Positions 35,501 through 45,370 are shown, counted from the first letter of the stretch. The stretch is 64,000 nucleotides of DNA from Haliotis asinina (GCF_037392515.1 NC_090291.1:34228501-34292500), one strand, 5' to 3'. Notes: generated by a model from the letters alone, not told the origin. A program made the numbers and translations.

Positions 35501-38500
35501 ACACATAAACACTAGCTGTTTTAATGTCAACAGTATTTATGCAGAAATAACCCTCTACATAGATTATGTTTTTCAGAAGACTACATGGACATTGGATAAA
35601 TCTTGCCATCACACATTCTTACATTTTAAAACTGTATAACTGTATATTATTCAATGGTAGGTGTCAAAATGGTCATGAGTATATTTTAATTCTGACAATG
35701 GCTTTACTAACCTTTCTGCATAACAATGCCAAGATTTCTTCTGTTGGAACTGCCATATGTCTGAAGAAAAGGTAAACAATATGACCAAGACGTGAAAACA
35801 TACTTTACAAAACATACAGTCACAAAAGTCTAAATCCAAGTTCAATATAATCACCACTTCAACCTGACTGTACATACTCAACAAGCCTGCAAATCTTTAA
35901 GACAAGTTTCCATACTGCTGAACTGAATTCTAAGACTTCACATCATATACATGTATATACAATCAAATATAATTCAAAATCAATCCAACTGAACAGTGCA
36001 AATATCAAATGAAACAACTTTCTATCAGTAGTAATGGGAATAAAGCAGGAACAGTTAGGTGACAGTTTGAAAAACTTTTGTGTCAGTCTAATATTCTAAT
36101 TTGTGTACTAGTTATGTCTGTATAGACAGTTTTAAGGAAATTAGAACAAACCCCCACCCCAACCCAAAATGGATTGATTGTATATATCTGTTTAAGAGAC
36201 CACTTTTCTTATCAATGAGATTCAAGCTGGATACGAAAAATGTCATAACAAGAGGAACTCGTGTTTCTTGAAACAACCAAATTGTGGACAGGCAAAAGTG
36301 AATATTTTAAATATAGGTAGACAAAGCCGAGTTTTGTTAATGATGCGAGTTTTTGTTTCCAGACAATAGGCCTGACCTGAGGGAAGAGAGTATCACATGC
36401 AGATGCCAGTCCAGATACCACAGACAGCCCCGTAACATTGGTCATCTGGAAATACAAAACATGTTGAAATATGTTACCATAAAAAAACAAGCAGGCAAAA
36501 AGGGAAAAATCACAATCTCTATAAAAGCAGATCTTAGTTCTTGAAATGTGATATGGGCTAGAACTGGTCTTCAGCAATCCATGCTTGTCGTAAGAGGCGA
36601 CTGACTGGATCGGGCTGTCAGGTTTGATGACTTGATCGAAGAATGCCATTATATCCCAATTATGTAGAACGATGCTCATGCTGTCGATCACTGGATTATC
36701 AGGTCAAGACTTATTATTTGCAGAAAAAATATTGCTGGAATATTTCTGAGTGGGGTATTAAAAACAAAAAGTTTATCAAGCCTAGTTCTCGCTACAGTTG
36801 AACAAATATCTGATACTATTTCAATATGTACCATATTGGAACAACCTTTCACCCTGATCCATCAGAACGTCATTTGGAATGGAATATTCCCTACCTTTTT
36901 TTAATGGCATATTACTGAATGAAACTAAACAAGGAGATATGAGAAGGAGACACATAAACAATGACTGCCTTAAGAGAGGAACTCACTGTGATGCCAAGAG
37001 CTGCTGCATCTAGCTCAAGCTGACCAAGATGGCCGACAAACATGGCGGTCACCAGAAACAACAACTGCTGAAAGAAGGTGGTCACAGTCTGGAATGAAGA
37101 ATTAATCCTCTCAATGCTGCTGTCGAACCCATTCGACAGAGCAGTAGCCTAATGACATCCCTAAACATAACTTGCAACAACTATTTACCAAACATGATTT
37201 ACGTATGACTTGAATTACGTATGGAATGAACAAATTCTCAGCTTTCTAAATATATCAAGTTTAAGAAGTTTTTGTACCTCAAAACGAAACGCCCACGAAT
37301 TAAAAAATGCATTAGCTAATTTTATCGGCACAAGGCTCCCGCAACGGCCATTGTTTATGCGAGGCGCTTCACGTTCAGCTACATAAAGTCCGATATTTTC
37401 ATCGAAATGTTATAATTTTTTTTAACTGACCAAAATTTGTTATTTTTTGATAATACAGAGTAGGAAACAAAACTTATTTTTGGAAAGTAGTCACTTTATG
37501 TGAAGATATTAATCACAAAAACGAGAACGGTTGTTACATCATCGACAGGCTGACACGGAAACTGTCATAGAATTAAATAAATTGTGAAGGGGTTTGACGT
37601 TCGTCATATTACAGTATCCATTCTACAACAAAATCAAAACAGTACAGTTAACTTCGAGGAGTCTTAAGGATGCAATACCTTGTGGCAATGGTATAATTAT
37701 ATAATACCAGAGACCATATAATATATTATTATAATATCATATGGTCTCTGATAAAACTGCACTGAATGTCACAAATGCATGGTGAATAATAAAGATGTGA
37801 ATCTGTTTAATGCACAGAATGACTCATATTTATGACTCATATTTAATGACTCATATTTATATTAGCTGGTAATGCTGGTCATAAACTGGAGATTGAATTT
37901 TAAAACGTTACCATACACACATATTGGATGTGTGCAAACACTTATTACAGTGGAACCTGTCTAAACCGTTGCTCATTGGGACTGACAAAATAATCTGGTT
38001 TAGACAGTGTGCCGGATTGTGGAACTGGTGACAAATGTACAAGTCATTTATGCCAGTGCTGACAACTTGCTGGATTGGACAGGTGCCAGTTTTGACAGCT
38101 TCCACTGCCCTGCTAGCACAATTTGAGTCTTTATCATGGCCACACATATTTATTTGTGCATACTAAATATGTACTATGTACTATGGCAAGGACTGAAGAC
38201 TCTTGATTCTCACCACACATACATTTAAATGGAATCAAGCAGAAAAAATGAGACACATATTACATATATGAAAATTGATAATATACGCGAATAGATTGCC
38301 GGACACTAATATAGGCTATTTGGAGTTGTCTTCCCATGTTGTCAAGCGCTTATCTCCCTTACATGCACTTTCGGCTTGGTCACGTGACCTTGTTGTTAGC
38401 AGACAACAGAATGGACGAAATGGTAAATATCACTCAAAGAAGTAGACTTCAGGCATTGTATGAATCAGGCGTGCGATCAGTTAAGAAACTTGTGAAGTGG

Positions 38501-41500
38501 TCAGGCCTTAGTAGGGCATCAGTTTACAGAATTGTGAAAAGAATCGAAGCAAGAGATGGCGTAAGACATAAGCCGAGATTGGGACGTCGCTCGAGCCTGG
38601 GGCCTAATGACGGGAGGAGGGTCGCGCACCTCGCTCTGATGCATCCTAACTGGTCTGCCAAACAGATTGCTGTCAAAGCATCAAGTCAAGGTGGCCCAGA
38701 CGTATCAGAACGGACAATTCGACGCTCATTAAAACACTCTGGATATGCTAAACAGGTACCGAAAAAAGTCCCCTTGATGACAGATCACCATAAGGCTAAA
38801 CGACTTAGAAAGTAGAAAGTATTGCTGCCAGGATTTTTCCAATGTGATTTTCACAGATGAGAGTAAATTTCAGTTTTACAGAATAACGACGAAGAGGAAA
38901 GTGCTTGTAAATGGTACCGAAGTTTTCTCCAAGTGTCATGGTATGTGGTGGCATCAGTAAACTCAGTGTGACGCCTCTGCTGAAGATGGAGATTTGAAGA
39001 AGATTTGATTCTCGCAAATACTGTGATATTTTACAGCAAGGCATACTAGATTCCCACATAGGTCAAAGTGCAATCCCATTCCAACTTCAACAAGACAATG
39101 CAACGATTCACAAATCAATTCACACCTTGACCTGTCTGGAAGCCAGACTACTAAGATATATTTCCTTTAAGGACAAGGCATCAGACACATCTGTGACAAA
39201 TTTTATGAAATTTTAATGTAAAATAAAAAATAGACAGCACTGTGAAAAGTCTCAATTTTTCTGCTCGATAGTATAGATGTGCACACAAAACATGCACAAT
39301 ATCCATGGCAAGGAATGAAGACTCTTGATTCTTACACATATCCATACACGCATATTATATGTGCACACAAAGCAGCTTGTTGTGGCGGCATGACCATTGA
39401 TTATGACCTTACACACACGACATACATGCAAACAAAACTTACAATTGGCCAGGCTATGGAGACAAGACTCTTGAATTCATTTTTATATCCAAGTGGGAAG
39501 AGCCGCCGGTAAAGTCGTCCAAAACAATCACAGCCACATCTTGACTTAAACCAGCTGAGACATCTGGGTCCTGAAACATTTTCTGTACATAAAATCAACT
39601 GACATTATGCATAGCCTAGGTTGTGAAACTACAATAATCGCATGAGCATGGAGAACAGGTAGTGTGTAATTATTTTCAAGACATGAAAAGGTATTGTGAT
39701 TATACCTGCATAGACTGTACATTGTAAATGTATGTGCTAAGTAGAACAGGCTTATGAAATAAGTAACATTGTTATTAAGGTTTTTAAGGAATGTTCACAC
39801 ACATTCATCAAATTCAAACAGACCTTCAATGCTTTGAAAGCAGGAATAATGCTGAACAGTTTTATGCATGATTCAATAATTTCAGTCCATGACAGTTAAA
39901 CTGTTGGTGGATGAAAAACGATAAAGAATGGATACTTAAATAGAGCTTTACACCAGTAATGAGAACTGATAATGTGTGGGTGGGTGTTTTTGTGCATGGT
40001 GCATTTCTTCATGCATGTGTGTGTTTCATCAGTGAGCATCCTTCAAGTGAGTGGGCATGCTTTCACAATGGCGACCTGCGTCCATTTAAGTCCCAAACAC
40101 CGATCTTTAAATCGTCATCTTGTCTCTCCCTTTAAGTTAATTTTCAAAGATTACTATGTGTATCTGCTCGGTACACAAGGAAACACAAGGATTTAGGTTG
40201 TATTGAACCCTAACTAACAAGAACGGTAGAGTATTTCTGCCGATAAGAATATGGAACCTGTTATTTAAAAACGCCGTTATGATATGCAATTTCATCAATT
40301 TTCAGCTTACTAAACCGCATTAATTATGAATGAAACATGCGATAATGACCCCGATCGGAAAAGGAATAAAGCGTGGTGGATCCATGCAAGAAAGCAACGT
40401 CGCTCCCTGGTGTTGACACCATAGCCAGTGGTTCGCACATGACACCATCGTCGGCGATGTCGTCCATTTCACCCACACAACCTCTCGGCTGAAACCTTTT
40501 GACAGGGCCGCATTGAAGCTCCCTGCGACGTTGTGGGCGATACAACTGATATGTATTTGAAGCGATGCCATGAATCGTTGTATGGAGCTCAGAACCTTTA
40601 CGAACTCCACGTTAAAGAGTGAAATAAGCATGCGTAAAATGTCAACAAGGGAAATGTGTCAGATGTCATAACGTTATTTTGAGATCTTTTCATTGCCTGT
40701 GACAATAATATATATCATACGGTGCGATGTAATCAATATTAATAATTATCATGTTTGCTTGTTTTAATAAATAACACTAATGCAGATTTTCTTTGTATCC
40801 GACAGTATGTTATCAGTTAATTCACGAAAAGAGAAATTTTTAGTTCTTTCCAATGAGACATTATCATATCTATATGTGTCAGATATCGCTAAAGTATTAT
40901 ATATTTGTGAAACGTGGAGTTCATGACCCCCACAAACTCTGAGGACAAATTTGAGAGTGTTTTACCACTCCGAGTTTGGTACGCTTTTTGGAAATAGATT
41001 CTATTTTTAAATCACTTGAAAGCATGTTTTACACAATATTGTGGATGGCAAGGGCAATATTTCGCTAGACTGTTTGAACATTAATAATTACTTCCCTTGA
41101 TCCCTAGCGCCAGGCAGGGTAACAGAGGGCATCATCTTTCAAAGTCTGTTAGTAGGAAGTTGCTGTGGATCAAACCACCCATGCAATTCCTCCCGCCTGG
41201 TAGTGGCACTTCATCCACCAGGACACGGAGTTTCCATTATGATAGGCGAGGGTAACGTTTAAATTTGCCATGTCTAAATCGTATTTGAATTTTAGATATA
41301 AATGTTTTACGAAGTCACAAACTTATTCTGTGGGGTAGCCTGTAGTTGTTGAAGTGCCCGCCTGTGGTTTACATGTAACTGGATTCAGTTCCCCACAAAG
41401 GTACAGCGCGCGTTTCACTCCCTACGTTGTGTTTGTCTTTGAAAGCGACAAAGCACGGTCCAACACTCACAGTCACTGCAGCGTCAGCGTGATATGTTGT

Positions 41501-44500
41501 TGATAAACGTCGCACCCCAAATACTTGACAGCCACATAAAGACTGAATCAGACAATTCAGTGATCAACATCATGAACATCCTTCTATGCAATTGGGATAT
41601 GATGACATGTGTCGACCAAGTCAGCGAGCCTGACCAACCGATCCCGTTAGTCGCCTAACCCTGATTTAATTTGTGTCAAAGAAGTCAACTAGCCTCAACA
41701 CTCGATCCCCCGAGTCTCCTAAAATATACAATTACGATCCTAAATGGAGCCTTCTCTTCCCAGTACTGAGATGACACCAAACTATATCAATTCGTACCTG
41801 ACATCATCTATACGTTTTATGATATATGCATGTATATTAATATAGTATAATGATATCATACATGTACGCCATGTGTCTATTACTATAGGTTATATGCATC
41901 GCGGCTTTGATGTCTGTGATATTATCTAATTTTATGAACCAATAAAATACGAGATCAAAAAAGAAAATATTCTTGGATAGCGATGTAATGAATTAATCTT
42001 GGCATCAGAGGTGAGATCACATGTGACACATCAACGTTTATTTCAGTTTGTTTGTTGTTTTACACTGCACTCCGGGATGTCCCAGCACTCCGGGATGTCC
42101 CAGCAACATGGCGGCGGCAAGTAAATAATCGAGTCTGGACCAGACAATCCAATTAATGACATCATGAGCATCAGTATACGCAACTGGGATACGATGATAT
42201 GTCGATCCAATTAGTTGCCATTATCCCATTTACACAGATGCCGGAGATGAGCTCTATACTGAGTCAAAAAAGAAACTTCACAAAATGTAATTTTTAAAAA
42301 TAATGAACAATTGTTCACTGATGATACATCTATGTATCCGAAATGGAATCCCTATCTTTCGACTCCAGAAAACGTTAGCAAAACCCACTCAAACCCATCC
42401 ATTCGTCGTGCAAATGACGTTAGTGCCAAATTAGATTTTGCACGTGCAGTCGATCATGTGATCTTCGCATCGAAGTTTTCTCCATTTAAACGTGTTTGCA
42501 TTGGCCCCCAAAATTGAACAAAAACACTTTTAAACCACAGTTCTAACGGGACTTTAAATGCCACAATTGTCAAATGTGCAACGTGAACGTGCCGTTGGCA
42601 TGTTGCAAGCGGTAAGATCAGTTATTGACGTCGCATGAGGAATGGGATGCAGCCGTCGTACTGTATATGACTTGCAAGGTCGTTTACAACAAACTGGCAC
42701 CACTTTTGATCGCCCAAGGTTGGGTCGTCCACGTGTGACGTCACGAGCAGAAGACCGTCAAATCGTCCTTCATCACCTACATGACAGATTTCTGCCAGCT
42801 ACACGAACCAGGGCTGAGATGTTTAGAGGTCGACTGTCCTCACAGACCATTCGAAATCTGTAGCGGGCTGCCAATCTCCATTCTCGATGTCCATTTCGTG
42901 GGCCAATATTGACGCCGTTTCATCAACGTCAACGTCCGATGGACCCAGAGAGACTGGAATCAAGTCGTCTTTAGCGATGAATCCGGGTTTACCCTCAGAT
43001 TCGCAGACGTCAGGCATAGAGTCTGGAGAGACGTCGTGAACGGTATGCCCAATGTTGTGTACAGGAAGTCGACAGATTCGGGGGCGAAAGCTGCATGGTG
43101 TGGGGTGCTTTCTGTGGAACAACCGTTCCCGACTTCTGCTCACCCCTGAACTCGTCCCTTTCATGGCGGCTCATGGCGCAGGTCTACAGCTCCAGCATGA
43201 TAATGCTCGGCCGCACACCGCGATGTTGACACGAAATTTCCTTCAAAACGCTGGAATCAACGCCATGGACTGGCCATCGAGGTCCCCTGACCTTAATCCA
43301 ATAGAGCACGTTTGGGATGCACTTGGGAGATGACTTCGTGGTCTTAGGAACCAACCTCAGAATTTGCAGGAACTTGGCGCTGCCTTGCAAGAGCAATGGC
43401 GCAGAATCCCCAACCACGTGTTCACAAGCATCAGGCAATCGATGGTGTTTGGCATATAATTGTGACTTGACATTCTGTATATCCATGTTTTGGAACGGCG
43501 GTGTAGCCTAATGGAACTGATTGTGGCACTGTCAGTGTATCGAGTACATCACAAAGATCTCAGCAATGAAATAATAACAATTTAACCATCTTACCATCTC
43601 TTGTTCTTTTATAGTGCCCGGAAGAAAGAATGTGAAGTTTCTTTTTTGACTCGGTATGCAATAACTCTTTTACAAAGTGCACTGCTTTTCACTCTTTTAA
43701 TGATATGCAGGAAGTAGGTTTTATTGTTTCAGAAGTACATTTAGCTGGTGTCAAGGACTGCACATCTATTCTATCTACTCGTAAAGATAAGCTGTTTTAC
43801 AACGATTTATAGATCATTTTGCAATTTTATATCTCACCTCTTTAACTCTGTATATATGTTTATTTCCTTATAGCTCATTTTAAAAATTAATGTGGCGCAT
43901 TTTACCAGCATTCACAAGTACATATGTGATTTGTGAAGTGAATGATATATCTTATCTGTCACTGGGATATATTTAATAACTTCCGTTATTAGACATATAT
44001 TTTCACAGTCTCTTATAACTCTTACATAAAGAGTGGCATTTTATCTGTTGTATGTATGTGTTAGAATTTTAATGTCTATTGTAACAAGGTGAGACTTTAA
44101 TAAACAAACTGTCTGTCTGTCTGTCTGTCTGTCATGAACACAAGGAAGGGGGTGGGGGTTGGGGGGGGGGGGGGGTGTTGGGTAAAATAATGGCTGGTGC
44201 CTTCGCTCGTTATGCAGCAGGCCAGAGTTCGAGTCCCAAATGGGTAAAGTGCATGCGTCAAGTAGGTTTCTATGTGCGCGTTGTGCGTACTGCGCACTGC
44301 ATAAACAACATTTTGTACCAAAAAGGTATGTACTGTCATAATAAGGGGCTCACAAAGTGTCCGAAAACGCATCACGCATGTTTATATACGGAGAACGGAA
44401 ATTTGGATGCTCATGGGTTTGTACCAGTGTCACGTGGTTGTTCAGTGGAAAAAATCTCAGGAACCTTTCAAAGTGGTGATTCCTTTATGCGGCGGTGAAA

Positions 44501-44983
44501 ATTGCCATTTGTCCTCTTTGTGTTCACGGACCAACTGTAGAGAGCAAATGTGATCAGTAAGATCTCCAGGAGAAGAAAGACGTGATTTCACGTACCACAT
44601 AACCTTTAACGAGTACAGAAGGAATTGGACACACGTAATACCCGCCACGCAATTACATAGACAATATGTACACATAGAAACACAGCTTGAAATTCATTTC
44701 TGGTGTTCTCCCCGCCGCGATATTGGGAATATTGCTTAGAACGGCGGCCCATGCCGTGATATTGCTGGAATGTTGCTAAAAGTGGCCTAAAACCATCTTC
44801 ACTCACTCATTCACTCACTCTAACAGAGAGCTTACCTTGCCCATCTTCAGAGCGTGTAGGCCTCTTGGAATCAGTCCTCAGATTGATTTCATCCCCGACA
44901 AAGTGGTTTCCATTTTTCACGTCTTTTGAGGAAAGTGACTGGATTGTGCCGTAATGTGACATCGGTTCCTCGGGAGTCTGCAT
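20059..44983 (-). CDS. SLC47A: MATE-family multidrug and toxin extrusion transporter (SLC47-like), complete, 19 coding exons
   Basis: This is a cation/H+ antiporter of the plasma membrane that exports organic cations. Coding exons, 5' to 3': 44983-44836, 39570-39443, 37088-36987, 36445-36377, 35760-35712, 34165-34066, 33811-33769, 33212-33168, 32997-32900, 32738-32641, 31849-31736, 30238-30171, 29149-29041, 28502-28427, 25528-25459, 24741-24609, 23453-23359, 22773-22722, 20564-20059. All junctions are GT-AG and phase-consistent; the total is 2103 nt (700 aa). Family landmarks in order are AWPI, FVGHLGQLELDA, SGLASACDTL, LEWWSFE (E320, E325), GGVELA (E338), ASVRVGNHLGEG, HLFDAMQGVCSGVLRGLGKQ and GMWSALVLSVFLQ. 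The last helix is about residues 584-600, followed by a 100-residue tail with seven N-glycosylation sequons. Vertebrate SLC47 proteins are around 570 aa and lack such a tail. The start is the first ATG of exon 1; exon 1 is soluble and poorly conserved, so the exact N-terminus is less certain. Confidence 0.93.
20794..22073 (+). mobile_element. TTAA-flanked DNA transposon with THAP remnant (Kolobok-like), 1280 bp
   Basis: It lies in the last intron of the MATE gene. The ends are inverted: AGGTCACATGCAAC at the left and GTTGCATGTGACCT at the right. Perfect TTAA duplications flank it at 20790-20793 and 22074-22077. Plus-strand 21322-21516 encodes a 64-aa frame with NYCVAGICHSSKYK and LHQFLSDPAIRKK, matching the start of a THAP zinc-binding domain (C-x4-C, then the x-F-P/L-D region). 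The later Cys-His pair is not clearly intact. TTAA targets plus a THAP protein fit the Kolobok superfamily. No DDE transposase core is present, so this copy is non-autonomous. Confidence 0.75.
21133..21266. repeat. imperfect inverted repeat inside the Kolobok-like element
   Basis: 'ATTCTTTATGGATAACAACT' at the left pairs with 'GTTATCCATGAAGAAT' at the right over about 32 bp, with a few mismatches and a spacer of about 65 bp. It lies upstream of the THAP frame and could be a transposase-binding or hairpin site. Confidence 0.6.
22900..23038 (-). mobile_element. SINE-like repeat, family B (decayed)
   Basis: It contains plus-strand 'CACCAAAAATATGTGTGACA' and, at the tRNA-like end, 'AATGCTTTAATTACTAGGCT'. 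Confidence 0.6.
23160..23290 (+). mobile_element. tRNA-derived SINE fragment, family B (head)
   Basis: 'GTGGTTAAAGCACTTGCTTG' (A-box-like), then 'GATCTGGGTTCAAG' (B-box-like) and the body 'CCAGTTTTGGTGTCCCTGCC'. The 3' tail is absent. Confidence 0.65.
23561..23826 (-). mobile_element. SINE-like repeat, family A
   Basis: It starts with a GAGTGAGT run at 23570 and ends at 'GTGACCTTCACAGG'. It lies about 110 bp upstream of MATE exon 17, within intron 16. Confidence 0.75.
24976..25236 (-). mobile_element. SINE-like repeat, family A
   Basis: Near full length in MATE intron 15, ending 'ACCCCGGGACCTTCACGGGT'. It is flanked on both sides by copies of a short local segment, 'GATGCAATGTGTGACTATCA' near 24848 and a near-identical one at 25236. 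The insertion or a later event therefore involved a duplication of about 130 bp. Confidence 0.8.
25645..26029. repeat. 43-bp tandem repeat, left part of a split array
   Basis: The units contain 'TGATGCATCACACT', 'GTGTGCCTCATGATGCATTG' and 'TAGTAA', with a period of 42-43 bp and about nine copies. The array continues at 27186, on the other side of the palindromic insertion. Confidence 0.9.
26030..27185. mobile_element. 1156-bp near-perfect palindromic element with 8-bp target duplication
   Basis: The left arm 26030-26593 and right arm 26622-27185 are reverse complements with no net indel: outer and inner base pairs both sum to 53215. The spacer is only 28 bp. By eye I found just two mismatches between the 564-bp arms. 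The ends read CACAGGGGCTTG and its complement. The sequence GCCTATGA directly flanks both ends (26022-26029 and 27186-27193), and removing the element restores a normal tandem-repeat unit. An 8-bp duplication and AGGGG-type ends suggest a hAT-derived foldback element. It lies in MATE intron 14 and encodes no protein. Confidence 0.9.
27186..27310. repeat. 43-bp tandem repeat, right part of the split array
   Basis: It continues the units seen at 25645-26029 after the palindromic insertion, then decays into irregular copies ending near 27360. Confidence 0.85.
28296..28362. repeat. (GACA)n microsatellite with GGCGCC/GGTGCC interruptions
   Basis: CAGA/GACA tetranucleotides are interrupted at regular spacing by 'GGTGCCAGACAGACAG'-like blocks. 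It lies about 65 bp downstream of MATE exon 14, in the intron. Confidence 0.85.
29200..29760. repeat. interspersed repeat with internal ~150-bp sub-repeats
   Basis: The phrase 'GAATCCAGTGAATGGTTCTT', followed by 'GAGATACCTCGCTGACAAG', recurs in diverged form three times at about 150-bp spacing. Each is followed by a 'TGACCTTGA'-rich stretch. It lies in MATE intron 12. The type of element is not recognised. Confidence 0.5.
29830..30165. repeat. low-complexity CAACCAACACTCACCA-rich tract
   Basis: Irregular repeats of 'CAACACTCACCAGGAACAAC' directly abut the donor site of MATE exon 12 (30171-30238). The tract is strand-asymmetric: C/A-rich on plus, T/G-rich in the pre-mRNA. It is therefore a UG-rich segment just downstream of a donor. 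Confidence 0.75.
30260..30475 (-). mobile_element. SINE-like repeat, family A (partial)
   Basis: It starts about 20 bp upstream of MATE exon 12, with GAGTGAGTGAG and 'TTTTACGACACACTCAGCAA', and is truncated after 'CCTGTTAATCGCA'. Confidence 0.7.
30731..31450. mobile_element. non-autonomous pogo/Tigger-like element, about 720 bp
   Basis: Inverted ends: ACAGTCAGGCCGCGTTAGTC at the left, and the reverse complement of ACAGTCAGGCCGCGTTAATC at the right. Internal 'TTCGGATAAT' and 'TCCGAAC' motifs resemble Tigger/pogo termini. No coding frame is present, and a TA target duplication is not clean. It lies in MATE intron 11. Confidence 0.65.
31601..31760. repeat. tandem copies of the 3' end and donor of MATE exon 11
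   Basis: The exon-end phrase 'CTCAAAGCTCCACCACT' (plus strand) occurs at 31755 (the real exon), 31682 and, diverged, 31601, a spacing of 73 and 81 bp. The second copy also repeats the donor context, with CAG|GTTGGTAG at about 31663. The first donor must be used, because reading through hits TAG in frame within three codons. Confidence 0.75.
31860..32030. repeat. (CAGT)n tetranucleotide microsatellite beside a splice acceptor
   Basis: About 40 CAGT units, with several CATC interruptions at both ends, begin roughly 10 bp upstream of MATE exon 11 (acceptor at 31850-31851). In the pre-mRNA the intron end is a run of ACTG followed by CATGTTTCAG, so the usual branch-point and polypyrimidine region is almost entirely repeat. 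Open frames reading SQSVSQSV here are artefacts of the repeat. Confidence 0.95.
32115..32470. repeat. 63-bp tandem repeat, about five decayed copies
   Basis: 'GTGGAAATCTTCCTG' begins at 32249 and 32312, and a variant at 32375, giving a 63-bp period. Units carry 'GTGTTCTGCCTTATCTTGCC'. It lies in MATE intron 10. Confidence 0.85.
33397..33628 (+). mobile_element. SINE-like repeat, family A
   Basis: It runs from 'GTAACCCATGCTTGTCGTGA' to 'GTGTAAAACTAAACTCACTC', in MATE intron 7. Confidence 0.75.
34380..34530 (-). mobile_element. SINE-like repeat, family B
   Basis: It has the shared tail, 'ACAGCAGAAATGGGCTTCGC', and the reverse tRNA-like head 'GGGGAATCAAACCCGAGTCT'. It lies in MATE intron 5. 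Confidence 0.7.
36556..36755 (+). mobile_element. SINE-like repeat, family A (decayed)
   Basis: It contains 'CCATGCTTGTCGTAAGAGGC' and 'GACTGGATCGGGCTGTCAGG', and ends in a diverged tail. It lies in MATE intron 3. Confidence 0.65.
37705..37753. repeat. 49-bp hairpin-forming palindrome
   Basis: 'CCAGAGACCATATAATAT' pairs with 'ATATCATATGGTCTCTG' around an AT-only centre. It lies in MATE intron 2; no element type is assigned. Confidence 0.8.
37948..38107. mobile_element. small pogo/Tigger-like MITE
   Basis: It begins CAGTGGAACCTGTCTAAACC after TA and ends 'TTTTGACAGCTTCCACTG'. It is related to the copy at 13572-13709. MATE intron 2. Confidence 0.65.
38231..39273 (+). mobile_element. Tc1/mariner-like element 1, truncated and dead
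   Basis: Weakly conserved inverted ends: 'AATCAAGCAGAAAAAATGAG' at the left and the reverse of 'TATCGAGCAGAAAAATTGAG' at the right. Inside is a Tc1-type transposase frame. The element is about 1.04 kb and lies in MATE intron 2, opposite to the host gene. Confidence 0.6.
38411..39170 (+). pseudogene. Tc1-like transposase pseudogene 1
   Basis: The intact N-terminal part (about 134 codons from MDEMVN) holds a paired-type helix-turn-helix DNA-binding region (KLVKWSGLSRASVYRIVKRI) and a GRRSS linker. It stops at TAG near 38814. Remnants of the catalytic core follow in shifted frames: NVIFTDESKFQFYR (first Asp) near 38840 and QLQQDNATIHKS (second Asp) near 39085. The third acidic motif (PDLNPIE-type) is missing, replaced by short sequence before the right end. 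The enzyme therefore cannot be active. Confidence 0.8.
40324..40631 (-). other. uncharacterised GC-richer open segment in MATE intron 1
   Basis: Two overlapping minus-strand frames (103 and 73 codons) lie in a stretch that is clearly less AT-rich than the intron around it. One contains EMDDIADDG and ends soon after. No family is recognised and no donor was found that would join it in frame to exon 2. It could be an alternative first exon, a regulatory CpG-rich patch, or an unrelated remnant. Confidence 0.2.
41540..41660 (-). mobile_element. SINE-like repeat, family A (fragment)
   Basis: It keeps the middle part, 'GACAATTCAGTGATCAACAT' to 'ACCGATCCCGTTAGTCGCC'. A separate tRNA-like fragment ('GGGGTAGCCTGTAGTTGTTG') lies just to its left near 41330-41410. 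Confidence 0.65.
42058..42215 (-). mobile_element. SINE-like repeat, family A (fragment with local duplication)
   Basis: 'CACTCCGGGATGTCCCAG' is present twice in tandem within the tail region, followed by 'AACATGGCGGCGGCAAGTAA' and the body. It is truncated before the family's distal end. Confidence 0.65.
42259..43654 (+). mobile_element. Tc1-like element 2 (DD34E), 1396 bp, full-length but dead
   Basis: Terminal inverted repeats: CTGAGTCAAAAAAGAAACTT at the left and the complement of CCGAGTCAAAAAAGAAACTT at the right, each continuing CACA. TA flanks both ends (42257-42258 and 43655-43656). It lies in MATE intron 1 on the opposite strand. Confidence 0.92.
42558..43458 (+). pseudogene. Tc1-like transposase pseudogene 2
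   Basis: It starts at MPQLSNVQRERAVGML and shows the helix-turn-helix CSRRTVYDLQGRLQQTG and the GRPRV linker. The catalytic triad motifs are all recognisable: NQVVFSDESGF, LQHDNARPHTA and SPDLNPIEHVWD, with 34 residues between the second Asp and the Glu (DD34E). It ends near QSMVFGI. Breaks include in-frame stops at 42636 and after SSQTIRNL (about 42861), a CGA-to-TGA stop after DALGR (about 43331), and at least one frame change between 42861 and 43052. It is therefore inactive. Confidence 0.88.
44105..44176. repeat. (CTGT)n microsatellite and G15 run
   Basis: Seven CTGT units (44107-44134) are followed by 'GGGGGTGGGGGTTGGG' and an uninterrupted run of about 15 G. The G-rich strand could form a quadruplex. 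MATE intron 1. Confidence 0.85.
44722..44820 (+). mobile_element. SINE tail fragment, family B type
   Basis: 'GTGATATTGCTGGAATGTTG', 'CTAAAAGTGGCCTAAAACC' and a (TCAC)n end. It lies immediately downstream of MATE exon 1, with its (TCAC)n end 16 bp from the donor. Confidence 0.65.
44836..44983 (-). other. SLC47A: first coding exon of the MATE gene
   Basis: It encodes 49 residues beginning MQTPEEPMSHYGTIQSLSS, a polar cytoplasmic N-terminus, and ends with the first base of Gly50 at CAAG|GTAAGC. Exon 2 starts with the two matching bases (GA) and leads through a Cys-rich stretch to KNEFKSLVSIAWPI, the family's first helix. It was chosen because it supplies the only in-frame ATG with correct phase upstream of exon 2. 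I saw no obvious core promoter element upstream. Confidence 0.75.
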
Positions 44984-45214
44984 GTCGGAGAACTAATAAA
45001 TTTGGGTAATGAATTCGTGTTCTGAATTTAGTTTGTTTCAATGACGAGACAGTTCCTTCGCTCTCTGTTAAATAAAACGTGCCAATTCAAGCTGTTTCCA
45101 GTAAACGACATGCTCTTAATTGGCCGTTTACCATACTGACAAAGGTACACATGTGACATGATTATTTGTGAAATTTTGAAGTAATTATTTCTGCATCTGG
45201 GTAACAGTGAACAG

Positions 45215-45370
45215 TAACAGTGGTTTTACGCCGCTTGTAGCAATAACCCAGCAATATCACGTCGGGGGATATCAGACAGGGGCTTTACGTTGTATTCATG
45301 GAGAAAATCGAACACGGGTCTGCGGCGTGTCGACCATACGTTTAACCCACTTGGCTATCCCGCCAGCCCG
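45215..45370 (-). mobile_element. SINE-like repeat, family B
   Basis: It carries the shared tail 'TTTTACGCCGCTTGTAGCAA' (plus-strand reading) and a tRNA-like end, 'CGTTTAACCCACTTGGCTAT'. Confidence 0.7.
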
